The position numbers and the translations under genes are program-made. Positions 36,801-45,135 of a stretch of DNA of 64,000 nucleotides are shown piece by piece (within the stretch, counting starts at the first letter, position 1; each line of letters begins with the position of its first letter). Origin of the DNA: Flavobacteriales bacterium (GTDB lineage: Bacteria > Bacteroidota > Bacteroidia > CAIKAF01); contig JAKRSD010000026.1 in NCBI GenBank assembly GCA_022402535.1, positions 1 through 64,000 of the forward strand, written 5' to 3'. A model generated the notes under the pieces. That model was not told where the DNA came from and ran no database searches. It saw only the letters and a list, made by a program, of their open reading frames with translations.

Positions 36801-37702
36801 CTTTGGCGAGTTTCCAGTCTGCTACTGGATTTGATGCCAACTCGGTAAGTGTAAATCCCGGTTTCAACGGAACCGATTTACATACCTGCGCACCCGAACT
36901 TAACGGGGCAGCCCTTTCATTGGCTTCTGTAACGGTTGACTTTGACGGTGATGCCCGTTCTGCGACTCCGGATATCGGTGCCGATGAGTTTGTGGGCGAT
37001 GCCAACGGATTACTCGCTGCTGATTACTTTGAAAAATGTCCTTCGGTAGCCGTTACGTTAGGTAATGCTCCTCAAAGTGGAGTAACTTACAGCTGGACTC
37101 CTGCAGGAAGTACCTCTGAAATTACGGTAACTGACGCGGGCACCTATGTGGTCACGGCTACATCTGCCTGTGGATCATTCAGCGATACTGTAGAGGTAGT
37201 AAACAATCCATTACCTACTGCAAGTTTCACTTCTTCAACTGTAGGATTAGCTTCCATCTTTACCAACACTTCTACCAACGGTACTTCGTATCTGTGGGAT
37301 TTTGGTGACGGAAACACTTCCACTGAGTTCAGCCCGACGCATGTATACTCATCAGCGGGAGTTTATTCGGCTAACTTAACAGTAACCAACGAATGTGGTT
37401 CAGCTACATTTGGTCCGCAGCCAGTAAACGTAATCAATGCCGGCATCGAAGAAAACGATATGGCTTCCGTATCTCTTTTCCCGAATCCAACTTCGGGTCA
37501 GTTTACGGTAACCCTGAACAACATCAGCAGCGAAACGGTACTTACCGTGATTGATGTGACAGGAAAAGCGGTATTGGTTAAAAACGTACCTGCAGGTGTA
37601 AACCAGATTACATTAGACGCCACTTCTTTTGCATCGGGTGTTTATTCAGTGAAAGTAAGCAGCGGAGACTTTAACAAAGTGATCCGACTGGTGCGCAAGT
37701 AA
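33836..37702 (+). CDS. Tandem T9SS surface protein 3
   Basis: A 1288-residue protein. An unusually long N-region precedes the hydrophobic core of the signal peptide (about 31-48, ending KSSAQ). Residues about 49-260 are a third, unrelated N-terminal beta module (PFPFTFYGVPVTQYKVSANG ... WDEFTAAPP), resembling beta-sandwich domains that open other Bacteroidota surface proteins. The shared body then follows: Ig-like, GEVED, CARDB-like, beta-helix, TPDIGADEF, PKD and T9SS sorting domain. Codon choice in the middle of the gene is more AT-rich than in genes 1 and 2, while the 3' end matches gene 2 almost base for base. Confidence 0.9.
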   Translation: MNHTITKNQIFKNLKPLFETGGVSNKAYKFYFSIFAFLLLIISKSSAQSYNLTFAANSGNPAPGYVTTDISTTGTIVIDQSLSANVWSSVQTLPFPFTFYGVPVTQYKVSANGVLTFDVASAILPAGNVSIPTPNLPDLSIAFMWDEFTAAPPTATGDRAYANTYGTAPNRQHWVWYFSYEIGNPQYSFAYWAVVLEESTNNIYVIDQYSIAGTSGTTVGVQLNSTTGIQDPLSPNIARQGNGTTLADNDVWTFQYLTAPCNGVPAIGTATGPATGCPSSNFTVTVTGTTPSVGLTYQWQSSPDGFSWTDIPGATSTSYAGTITAPLNYRRMDICTNTSDTSYSTPHFIDVSPFFNCYCTSGATSTTYGYIKRVELNTINNISPTGCGQQYTDNTSIQTNLFEGLSYNISLDIENCSAGTYNYGTRVWIDFNQNGIFDATELVYNGNPSVTAGVTTTVNGTVTIPVGSPNGLTRMRVVTIESNANPNPCGTFTWGETEDYLVNILPPPANEAGVLAISKPELAACALGQEIWVEMQNLGTNDLTSATFTVTVNGFNIPTQPWTGLVPAQSTAEVQVPVTYVLADGDSINVSVSNPNGVTEDTLFAFNNQTGRRVWAGLSGVKSVYGAGADFANMDDAVAALVFRGVCDTVNFQIPNGDYASNHVFEEYPGAGPGRLAVFESASGNASDVIFRHSAIAAADNYVFRFDGGDGYMVRNLTGIAEGTAFSKVVDILNGADDLTFESNVFVGDTVSAYNASDFNRIVIASSTGTGSTDLRTVIRDNHIIGGNRGINLGAATGSFEFGTVIEGNLFENYGHIGVILGGQQGSVIKNNVFRPKSSFTQDAFGPYLNGCVGGGEISGNDYLSNRTGSGIFLTNVKGGVESFIVTNNFINSGDTNATGVSRGILIQDVNSNDILVANNSISFHSDNATSGAITVVDGVDIRFYNNNVGAFGSAPAARIEKSYSVIASDNNNMFGTNLANVLGSVYTTLASFQSATGFDANSVSVNPGFNGTDLHTCAPELNGAALSLASVTVDFDGDARSATPDIGADEFVGDANGLLAADYFEKCPSVAVTLGNAPQSGVTYSWTPAGSTSEITVTDAGTYVVTATSACGSFSDTVEVVNNPLPTASFTSSTVGLASIFTNTSTNGTSYLWDFGDGNTSTEFSPTHVYSSAGVYSANLTVTNECGSATFGPQPVNVINAGIEENDMASVSLFPNPTSGQFTVTLNNISSETVLTVIDVTGKAVLVKNVPAGVNQITLDATSFASGVYSVKVSSGDFNKVIRLVRK

Positions 37703-37721
37703 TTCATTCAACATTAATTTT

Positions 37722-37757
37722 AAAAGGGAGGTTTTGTAAAAAGCCTCCCTTTTTTTA
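37722..37757 (+). terminator. Rho-independent terminator, tandem gene 3
   Basis: Stem AAAGGGAGG / CCTCCCTTT with a 12-base loop and a run of T. Confidence 0.88.
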
Positions 37758-37791
37758 TGACTGACAGCTTCCTGATTTACGCTAAAAAAGT

Positions 37792-37799
37792 TACTTTTG
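37792..37799 (+). promoter_or_regulatory. Candidate -7 box TACTTTTG for sucC
   Basis: Perfect TAnnTTTG, 21 bases before the sucC ATG at 37821; this spacing also supports that start over the upstream TTG at 37797. Confidence 0.6.
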
Positions 37800-37820
37800 G
37801 CGCACATTACAATATTTGAG

Positions 37821-39032
37821 ATGAACTTACACGAATACCAAGGGAAAGACATTTTACAAAAATACGGAGTGCGTGTGCAGCGCGGAATTGTTGCCGATAC
37901 ACCCGAACAGGCTGTAGAGGCTGCTAAAAAACTTCAGGCCGAAACCAATACTCCAATTTGGGTAGTAAAAGCGCAGATTCATGCTGGTGGGCGCGGAAAA
38001 GGTAAAATTGCCGGAACCGAGCAAAGGGGAGTTGCACTCGCAAAAAAAATTGAAGATGTAGAAACGATTGCCCGTAATATTTTAGGTAACCGATTGATTA
38101 CGCTTCAAACTTCTGCCGAAGGTAAAGTGGTAAACAAAGTGTTCGTTTGTGAAGATACCTATTATCCCGGTGATTCGGAGCCTAAAGAATTCTACATGAG
38201 TATTCTTTTGGATCGCGGGAAAAGCAAAAATGTAATCATGTATTCGCCCGAAGGGGGAATGAACATTGAAGAAGTTGCTGAAAAAACACCTCATCTTATT
38301 TTTAAAGAAACCATAGATCCTACTGTAGGGTTACAACCGTTTCAGGCCCGCAAAATAGCTTTTAACTTAGGTTTGAGCGGTGATGCGGTGAAAGAAATGA
38401 CCAAATTCGTGTTTGCCCTTTACAAAGCTTATATGGAGTCTGACTCTGCCATGTTTGAAATCAATCCGGTGTTAAAAACATCTGACAATAAAATTTTGGC
38501 CGTAGATGCCAAAGTAACGTTGGATGATAACTCTTTATACCGTCATCCCGAGTTGGCAGCCATGAGAGATGTTACCGAAGAAGATCCTACCGAAGTAGAA
38601 GCCGGTAACTTCAACCTGAATTACGTGAAACTGGACGGAAATGTGGGATGTATGGTAAACGGAGCCGGCTTGGCTATGGCTACCATGGATTTGATTGCGC
38701 TTTCAGGCGGTAGTCCCGCAAACTTTCTGGACGTGGGAGGAACTGCCGATGCTGCCCGTGTTGAGCAGGCATTTCGTATCATTTTAAAAGATGCCAATGT
38801 AAAAGCTATTCTGGTAAATATTTTTGGTGGAATTGTACGCTGTGACCGTGTAGCCCAAGGCGTGGTTGATGCTTACAAAAACATTGGAGATATTCCGGTG
38901 CCTGTAATTGTTCGCCTTCAGGGAACTAATGCCGAGGAAGCAAAAAAGATTATCGATGAGTCGGGTATGAAAATTTATTCGGCTATCGAATTCCGCGAAG
39001 CGGCTGACCGTGTGAAAGAAGTATTGGCTTAA
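37821..39032 (+). CDS. sucC: Succinyl-CoA synthetase subunit beta
   Basis: A 403-residue ADP-forming succinate-CoA ligase beta subunit, starting MNLHEYQGKDILQKYGV. ATP-grasp domain in the first 240 residues, with KAQIHAGGRGKGK; CoA-ligase domain after it, with the nucleotide/phospho-histidine loop region GGTADAARV and NIFGGIVRCD. TCA-cycle enzyme. The alpha subunit gene (sucD) is not in the window, which is common in Bacteroidota. Followed by a strong terminator. Confidence 0.96.
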   Translation: MNLHEYQGKDILQKYGVRVQRGIVADTPEQAVEAAKKLQAETNTPIWVVKAQIHAGGRGKGKIAGTEQRGVALAKKIEDVETIARNILGNRLITLQTSAEGKVVNKVFVCEDTYYPGDSEPKEFYMSILLDRGKSKNVIMYSPEGGMNIEEVAEKTPHLIFKETIDPTVGLQPFQARKIAFNLGLSGDAVKEMTKFVFALYKAYMESDSAMFEINPVLKTSDNKILAVDAKVTLDDNSLYRHPELAAMRDVTEEDPTEVEAGNFNLNYVKLDGNVGCMVNGAGLAMATMDLIALSGGSPANFLDVGGTADAARVEQAFRIILKDANVKAILVNIFGGIVRCDRVAQGVVDAYKNIGDIPVPVIVRLQGTNAEEAKKIIDESGMKIYSAIEFREAADRVKEVLA

Positions 39033-39052
39033 ATCATAAAATTCTATTTTTG

Positions 39053-39079
39053 AAGCCCGTTATCACAACGGGCTTTTTT
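39053..39079 (+). terminator. Rho-independent terminator between sucC and the biotin carboxylase gene
   Basis: Stem AAGCCCGTT / AACGGGCTT with a 5-base loop and a run of T. It ends only 13 bases before the next start codon, so it may act as an attenuator. Confidence 0.85.
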
Positions 39080-39091
39080 ATTGAAATGCTC

Positions 39092-40573
39092 ATGAAAAAA
39101 ATTTTGATAGCCAACCGGGGCGAAATTGCCTGTAGAATTATACGCTCCTGCCAAGAAATGGGTATTGCCACCGTGGCCGTGTATTCTGAAGCCGACAGGG
39201 GAGCCAAACATGTGAAAATGGCCGATGAAGCCGTTTTTATTGGCCCTTCTCCTGCTTCGCAGTCATATCTGGTTCAAGAAAAAATTGTGGAAGCGGCCAA
39301 AAAAACAGGAGCCGATGCCATTCACCCCGGATACGGTTTCCTTTCTGAAAATGCCTCTTTTGCCCGATTGCTCCAAAAAGAAGGAATCATATTAATTGGT
39401 CCTTCTGCCGAGAGTATGGAAATTATGGGATCAAAGCTAGCGGCAAAAAACGCCGTAAAAGCATATAATATTCCGCTGGTTCCGGGTACCGATACCGCTA
39501 TTAATTCTTACGAAGAAGCACTCGCAAAAGGTAAAGAAATTGGTTTTCCTATTTTAATTAAAGCTTCTGCCGGTGGCGGGGGAAAAGGAATGCGCGTAGT
39601 ACGGGAAGAAAGTGAATTTGAAGAAGCCCTTCAAAGAGCTCAAAGTGAAGCCCGTTCTGCTTTTGGTGACGGGTCGGTTTTTTTAGAGAAATTCATCGGG
39701 GATTCTAAACATATAGAAGTGCAGGTTTTGTGTGATTCACATGGCAATTATCTGTACTTGTTTGAACGTGAATGTACCATTCAGCGCCGGCATCAGAAAG
39801 TGGTGGAAGAAGCACCGTCCCCGGTAATTAATGATGAAAAACGCAAACAGATTGGTGAACATGCCGTGAATGTGGCACGTTCCTGTAATTATCTGGGAGC
39901 AGGCACGGTTGAATTTATTTTTGATGTTACCGACGGAGCATATTATTTTCTGGAAATGAATACCCGCCTGCAGGTGGAACATCCCGTTACCGAAATGATT
40001 ACCGGGGTAGATTTGGTGAAAGAGCAAATCCGTATCGCTTCGGGAGAACCCATTTCGTTTTCGCAAAGTGATTTGAAAATTTCGGGTCATGCCATTGAGG
40101 TGCGCGTGTATGCCGAAGATCCATCCAACAACTTTCTACCCGATACAGGAAAACTTACAGAATATATCATTCCGCAGGGAGAGGGTATTAGGGTTGACGA
40201 TGGCTTTGAAAGAGGAATGGAAATTCCTGTGTTTTATGACCCCATGATTGCCAAATTGATAGTGCATGCCGAAAACAGAGAGGCCGCAGTAGAAAAAATG
40301 CTTCATGCCATACAGTCTTATCATATCGGAGGAATACAAACAACGTTAGGGTTTTGTCGTTTTGCGGTAAATCATGAAGAATACAGAAACGGAAAGTTTA
40401 CGACCAAATTTGTGGAGAAATATTTCACCCCCGATTTATTGATGAAGGAAGCTTCTGAAGAGGAGTGGATTGCGGGGTGTATTGCCGCTTCACAAATTCT
40501 GGAAGAAAAAACGACACAACCCAAAGCGCTTGAATCGAAACCCTCTAATTGGAAAACAAACCGTTCTTTTTAG
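39092..40573 (+). CDS. accC: Biotin carboxylase subunit of an acyl-CoA carboxylase
   Basis: A 493-residue biotin carboxylase, starting MKKILIANRGEIACRII. ATP-grasp motifs KASAGGGGKGMRVV and FLEMNTRLQVEHPVTE are present, as are the C-terminal biotin carboxylase domain residues. It carboxylates biotin on a carrier protein with ATP and bicarbonate. At 493 residues it exceeds the 450 of classical AccC, and the AFGDGSVFLEKFI segment is like propionyl/acyl-CoA carboxylase alpha subunits, so the enzyme could serve either acetyl- or propionyl-CoA carboxylase. No carrier or transferase gene is adjacent. Earlier in-frame starts would be encoded by the terminator. Confidence 0.88.
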   Translation: MKKILIANRGEIACRIIRSCQEMGIATVAVYSEADRGAKHVKMADEAVFIGPSPASQSYLVQEKIVEAAKKTGADAIHPGYGFLSENASFARLLQKEGIILIGPSAESMEIMGSKLAAKNAVKAYNIPLVPGTDTAINSYEEALAKGKEIGFPILIKASAGGGGKGMRVVREESEFEEALQRAQSEARSAFGDGSVFLEKFIGDSKHIEVQVLCDSHGNYLYLFERECTIQRRHQKVVEEAPSPVINDEKRKQIGEHAVNVARSCNYLGAGTVEFIFDVTDGAYYFLEMNTRLQVEHPVTEMITGVDLVKEQIRIASGEPISFSQSDLKISGHAIEVRVYAEDPSNNFLPDTGKLTEYIIPQGEGIRVDDGFERGMEIPVFYDPMIAKLIVHAENREAAVEKMLHAIQSYHIGGIQTTLGFCRFAVNHEEYRNGKFTTKFVEKYFTPDLLMKEASEEEWIAGCIAASQILEEKTTQPKALESKPSNWKTNRSF

Positions 40574-40583
40574 TTCCTGCGCT

Positions 40584-41879
40584 TTATTTTTTAAAGCGTA
40601 ATCTATACAGATTGTGCAGCGTCATATAATCCAATCCCGGAAATTCGCTACGTCGGTTTGCAGGACCATGCGGTTTGTACTTTTTATGGGATTCCAGCCA
40701 TCGGTTCGAATTGTTCCAACCTCCGGGGCCGTCGCTGCTCAGGCTGTCCGGATTCATATGTAACAGCATACTTTTAATTTTTTTCTCACGGAGTCTGGGT
40801 GAGAACGTGTGTTTTACACCGTAAAGTTCCGCATGGGCTAAGGGAAAAACTTCTTTTTTCCACATGATATCCTGTGCCGCCAAGAATCGGTTGGTAATCT
40901 GTTTGGGTCCCCAGGTATTTCCCGTGGTGGCCAAAATCATAATCATGGTCCGGTTAAAAAATACAGGCGTGAGTCCTGACGTCATGATACCGGAAGCCGG
41001 TTTACTGAAAAATGCAGCGGGCGGCAATTTATCAGGCATTTTGCCGCCATTCAGCTTTTTTGCTGTTTTACGAAAACCATACGAAAATAATCGGGCATCG
41101 GGTCCTCTGTAAACAGGCAGACCTGTAACGGGATTGTATATCATCCATTTATCGGCGGCAATATAACGTATAATCCGCAAGCCGATTTCCCGGGCAAATG
41201 CAGCCACTTTAATTCCTTGATATTCCGCTGCGCTGTCCACATAATGGGTAACTAACGTCAGTCCAAATAATAAATGGATGGCCTGGTCCTGACTCATCTC
41301 ATTATCGCGCTGGTACTTGGGATGATCTTTACCGAACGATTCCCCCAGCAGGTAATCCGAATCAATACGGTTTACATTTTTAAACTTGGATTTGAACGTA
41401 GTGTCAATGTCGTCACGCACAAAAAAACCGTTGATTTCGGCATTGCCTCGTCTGCCCAAACTGTCGTAGTAAAACGTTTCGGCAATACTATCTAAACGGT
41501 GAACTACCTGTATGGCATAAAACAATTCTTTCAATGTTTCACCGGTTGGTTTTCCATCGCGTTTAAGAAGGGCATATTCTGTAGCCAGCGTAGATAAATA
41601 CCAACCATGATAGGTGATGTTGTCGGCATATTTAACCTGTACTTTTTTATTTGAAAAGTAGGTTTTGTTGGCGGGAGCAATGCTTAATCCGGGACCGTTT
41701 CCCACAAATACAAATTCGTTTTTTAATCTGGTGCGAAGGGTTTCATAAAGATACTGAAGACTGTCTGAATCACTTTTTACTTGCGCATTTACCTGCCGGG
41801 AATTGGATACAACCAATGCCGAAATGCTTAAAAGTAGCATCAGGAAAGGACGGATGGAAATTGATGTCGGTAATTTCAA
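40584..41879 (-). CDS. Exported protein of unknown function, coupled to bshC
   Basis: A 431-residue protein with a signal peptide (residues about 1-32, ending VNAQ). The body is helix-rich and alpha/alpha-toroid-like in pattern (DQAIHLLFGLTLVTHYV), but no catalytic motif is clear. The C-terminus has SSDGPGGWNNSNRW and ends in a basic LRFKK. Its ATG overlaps the bshC stop in an ATGA junction, so it is translated with BshC. I do not recognise the family. Confidence 0.72.
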   Translation of the reverse strand: MKLPTSISIRPFLMLLLSISALVVSNSRQVNAQVKSDSDSLQYLYETLRTRLKNEFVFVGNGPGLSIAPANKTYFSNKKVQVKYADNITYHGWYLSTLATEYALLKRDGKPTGETLKELFYAIQVVHRLDSIAETFYYDSLGRRGNAEINGFFVRDDIDTTFKSKFKNVNRIDSDYLLGESFGKDHPKYQRDNEMSQDQAIHLLFGLTLVTHYVDSAAEYQGIKVAAFAREIGLRIIRYIAADKWMIYNPVTGLPVYRGPDARLFSYGFRKTAKKLNGGKMPDKLPPAAFFSKPASGIMTSGLTPVFFNRTMIMILATTGNTWGPKQITNRFLAAQDIMWKKEVFPLAHAELYGVKHTFSPRLREKKIKSMLLHMNPDSLSSDGPGGWNNSNRWLESHKKYKPHGPANRRSEFPGLDYMTLHNLYRLRFKK

Positions 41880-43459
41880 TAGATTATAAGTTTTAATCCG
41901 GGATTGAGCGGCTCACAGAGTTCCACCAGTTTTTCTATTGGAGAATCTCCCAATAATCCCCAATACGCGATGATGGATTCTTTTCGCTCAGAAAGGATTC
42001 CACCGGGGTAAAGTTTTTTATGCACGGATTGAAGAAAGCCGGCAGTTTCATTCTCATTTCTGGCCGCACTCCGAAGGGCTTTTTTCTCTAATTTTTCAAG
42101 CTCTTTCGTTAACTTATGTTCAGTAGCGCTGAAGAAGTCAAGTGGTTGGGATAATACGCCGGCATAACGTTGTTTAAGTTCTTCAATCAGGGTTTGAATG
42201 GCTTTAATTTCTGATTGAACCGAAAGGTTATTTCCTTGCATGGATTGAACGTATGTTTTCAGGTTTTCGGCGGGAGTTTTCAAGAGATTTTCAATCGGTA
42301 ATCCTAATGCCAGAAAGCGCTCTACCTCTTTTTCTGGTAGAAAAGCAAAGCCATCCCGGGGCACCAACACAGGAAAATCCACATGGGCAGCAATAAATAC
42401 CTGCTTCAATTGCATCCAATACATAATTTCAGCGGCCCCGCCTACATACGCAATATTGGGTAGAATACATTCCTGATAAAGCGGGCGCAAAACCACATTG
42501 GGGCTAAACCGTTCGGGGTAATCGGTAATTTCTTTTTCTAATTCATCAGCAGTAAAACGGATATCCGTATGTAAAACCTGCCACGTGTTTTGCTCAAAAA
42601 CAATGCGCTCTCGTATGTTTTTCTGAAGGTAAAATAGATTTATTTCTCTGGGTTCCACCTGTGTTTTGTATCCTAGATTTCGAAGAGTTTCTCCTGTTTC
42701 TTGAACCAATGGATTAGAAAACTGATGGAAAAGTTCTTTCCGAATAACATCAGAGAAAGATTGCTTTAGGTCTTTTTCTTGAGCATCGACACATACGATT
42801 CCCTGTTTCCCGAATAAATCATAAACTGCCCTGCGAACCGCCGACGATAAATCGGGTTGGGAGGTCCATGCCTTTTTGAAGATTTGATAAATACGGTTAA
42901 AGCTGAGTTTTTCGCCTTCGGTAGATTCCATTTCAGCAAAAAAGGCTTCAATTCCTTGGGTTGATATAGCTCCTGTAGCGCCCGATGCACCCGTATTCCA
43001 TGCATATGTTTTTCCGTTTAGGAATACCGAACGGATTTCTTCAAAATCATGATCTTCAGTAGCTGCCCAATATACCGGCACAAAATGTTTATCCGGAAAC
43101 CGGGCGTTGAGTTCTTGGGCCAGCTTAATTGCTGAGGCTATTTTGTAAACAAAATACAAGGGACCGGCAAGCAGACCAATTTGATGACCTGTAGTTACGG
43201 TAAAGGTGTTTTCTTTCGAAAGGGATTCAATGTTAGCTAATACTTCCTGCGGCAATTTTCCCAATTCCTCGCTTTGTTTGCGCAATGTACTAACCAGAGT
43301 AGCTCTTTTTTCTATCGAAAATTGCCTGTTAGAGTGGGCATTTTCAAAACCTTCCATACGAAACGGAAAGGAATAAAACGGATGGAGCATATCCTTATCG
43401 GCCAGATAATCTTTGATTAAAGGAGAAAAGTAGGAACCGGTAAGAATATGTTTTTTCAT
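41876..43459 (-). CDS. bshC: Bacillithiol biosynthesis cysteine-adding enzyme BshC
   Basis: A 527-residue BshC. The Rossmann-like core is recognised by TGHQIGLLAGPLYFVYK near residues 90-106 and FVPVYWAATEDHDFEE near 130-145. A coiled-coil insertion follows at about 400-480 (KAIQTLIEELKQRYAG). BshC adds cysteine to glucosaminyl-malate in the last step of bacillithiol synthesis. bshA and bshB are not in the window. It is transcribed from a good TAnnTTTG box and coupled to an exported protein gene. Confidence 0.95.
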   Translation of the reverse strand: MKKHILTGSYFSPLIKDYLADKDMLHPFYSFPFRMEGFENAHSNRQFSIEKRATLVSTLRKQSEELGKLPQEVLANIESLSKENTFTVTTGHQIGLLAGPLYFVYKIASAIKLAQELNARFPDKHFVPVYWAATEDHDFEEIRSVFLNGKTYAWNTGASGATGAISTQGIEAFFAEMESTEGEKLSFNRIYQIFKKAWTSQPDLSSAVRRAVYDLFGKQGIVCVDAQEKDLKQSFSDVIRKELFHQFSNPLVQETGETLRNLGYKTQVEPREINLFYLQKNIRERIVFEQNTWQVLHTDIRFTADELEKEITDYPERFSPNVVLRPLYQECILPNIAYVGGAAEIMYWMQLKQVFIAAHVDFPVLVPRDGFAFLPEKEVERFLALGLPIENLLKTPAENLKTYVQSMQGNNLSVQSEIKAIQTLIEELKQRYAGVLSQPLDFFSATEHKLTKELEKLEKKALRSAARNENETAGFLQSVHKKLYPGGILSERKESIIAYWGLLGDSPIEKLVELCEPLNPGLKLIIY

Positions 43460-43470
43460 TTGCAGATTGC

Positions 43471-43478
43471 CAAAGGTA
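43471..43478 (-). promoter_or_regulatory. Candidate -7 box TACCTTTG for bshC
   Basis: Perfect TAnnTTTG on the minus strand, 11 bases before the ATG at 43459, with TTC (near TTG) 19 bases further upstream. Confidence 0.6.
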
Positions 43479-43683
43479 ATATAACCATCTAAGAGTTGAA
43501 AACAGCTTGAGGATTGGGAAATTGAAAAGGCATATATAGATGGTTTTATGTTAATAAAAGAACTAAATAAAGAATTTGTTTATCAATAAAATATATTAAT
43601 GCTTGATATAAAAAAGATAAATTATGTCTTATGGATTTGAATTCACATTTTTGCGGCGCTTAAAACACTTTATTGCAATTCAT

Positions 43684-45120
43684 ATGACAAGAGTAACAGT
43701 TGCCAAAGGAGACGGAATAGGTCCTGAGATTATGGACGCCACATTAAAAGTATTGTTAGCAGCAGGCGCCCAAATACAATGGGATGAAATTTCAGTAGGT
43801 GAAAAGGTGTATTTATCCGGAAACACATCGGGTATTGCTCCGGAGTCTTGGGATATAATCAGAAGGAATAAAGTATTTTTAAAAGCACCTATCACCACAC
43901 CGCAGGGTGGAGGGTATAAAAGCCTGAATGTTTCTACCCGTAAATTTTTGGGGTTGTATTCTAACGTAAGGCCTTGTATGAGTCTGCACCCTTTTGTGCG
44001 TACCAAACACCCGGTGATGGATGTGGTGATTATCCGAGAAAATGAAGAGGATTTATATGCCGGTATTGAGCACCAACAGACCGATGAAGTGGTGCAGTGT
44101 CTGAAGTTGATCAGTCGTCCCGGTTGCGAAAAAATTGTTCGCTATGCGTTTGAATATGCTAAACAGCAAAACCGCAAAAAGGTAACCTGTTTTACCAAAG
44201 ACAACATCATGAAACAAACGGACGGTCTTTTCCACCGTGTGTTTGATGAAATCGGTAGTGAATATCCTGATATTGAAAAAGAACATTGGATTATTGATAT
44301 AGGTGCCGCCAAACTGGCCGATACGCCCGAAGCGTTTGATGTAATCGTAATGCCCAATTTGTATGGCGATGTGTTGAGTGATATCGCCGCCCAGATTACG
44401 GGTTCTGTGGGAATGGCAGGATCGGCAAATATCGGCGAAGAATGTTCCATGTTCGAGGCTATACATGGTTCTGCTCCGGACATTGCCGGGCAAAATGTGG
44501 CAAACCCTTCGGGTTTATTGCAGGGAGCCGTGATGATGCTCAATCATATCGGACAGGCAAGTGTGGCTGAAAAAATCCAGAATGCCTGGCTCAAAACGTT
44601 GGAAGACGGCATTCATACCCGCGATATTTACAAAGAGGGAGTCAGCAAACAAAAAGTTGGAACTTCGGAATTTGCGAATGCGGTTATTGCGAATCTGGGT
44701 CAGAAGCCTTCTGTACTTAAAACAGTTTCGTATTCGGCGAATGTGGCGCTCAATCTGCCTAAGTACGTACGCAAACCCTCAGCTAAAAAAGTATTGGAAG
44801 GCGTGGATGTATTTGTGCACTGGACAGGTTTAAATCCCGATGAATTGGCCGAAAAAATGCAAAAACTCGAGTTTAATGGAATTAAACTTTCCATGATTAC
44901 CAACAGAGGAATCAAAGTATGGCCCGAAGGTTTTGAAGAAACGTTTTGCACCGATCATTGGAGATGCCGTTTCAAACCTGTTGAAGGCTACTCCATTGAA
45001 AATAAAGATGTGGTAGAGTTGCTGAACAAAGCACTTCAGGAAAATATTGATACCATCAAAACAGAAAATCTGTACTCATTCGATGGAAAATCTGCTTATT
45101 CCTTAGGCCAAGGGCAGTAA
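43684..45120 (+). CDS. icd: NADP-dependent isocitrate dehydrogenase, Thermus/Rickettsia type
   Basis: A 478-residue enzyme starting MTRVTVAKGDGIGPEIM. The isocitrate/isopropylmalate dehydrogenase domain spans about 1-340 (KAPITTPQGGG, RENEEDLYAGIEH, NLYGDVLSDIAAQITG, EAIHGSAPDIAG). A C-terminal extension of about 130 residues (FVHWTGLNPDELAEKMQKLE) is the mark of the Thermus/Rickettsia-type enzymes. The start at 43684 is chosen over an ATG at 43624 because a CATTTTTG box at 43646-43653 falls between them and the family begins here. Confidence 0.92.
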   Translation: MTRVTVAKGDGIGPEIMDATLKVLLAAGAQIQWDEISVGEKVYLSGNTSGIAPESWDIIRRNKVFLKAPITTPQGGGYKSLNVSTRKFLGLYSNVRPCMSLHPFVRTKHPVMDVVIIRENEEDLYAGIEHQQTDEVVQCLKLISRPGCEKIVRYAFEYAKQQNRKKVTCFTKDNIMKQTDGLFHRVFDEIGSEYPDIEKEHWIIDIGAAKLADTPEAFDVIVMPNLYGDVLSDIAAQITGSVGMAGSANIGEECSMFEAIHGSAPDIAGQNVANPSGLLQGAVMMLNHIGQASVAEKIQNAWLKTLEDGIHTRDIYKEGVSKQKVGTSEFANAVIANLGQKPSVLKTVSYSANVALNLPKYVRKPSAKKVLEGVDVFVHWTGLNPDELAEKMQKLEFNGIKLSMITNRGIKVWPEGFEETFCTDHWRCRFKPVEGYSIENKDVVELLNKALQENIDTIKTENLYSFDGKSAYSLGQGQ

Positions 45121-45135
45121 ATAAGAAAACTGCGT

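Noticed and set aside
40580-40598. Hairpin CGCTTTA/TAAAGCG between convergent genes
   Set aside because: Weak stem that overlaps the end of a coding region and lacks a clean T-run; not reliable as a terminator.
43624-43683. N-terminal extension of isocitrate dehydrogenase
   Set aside because: Family members begin at the MTRVTVAKGDG position and a -7-like box lies inside the proposed extension.
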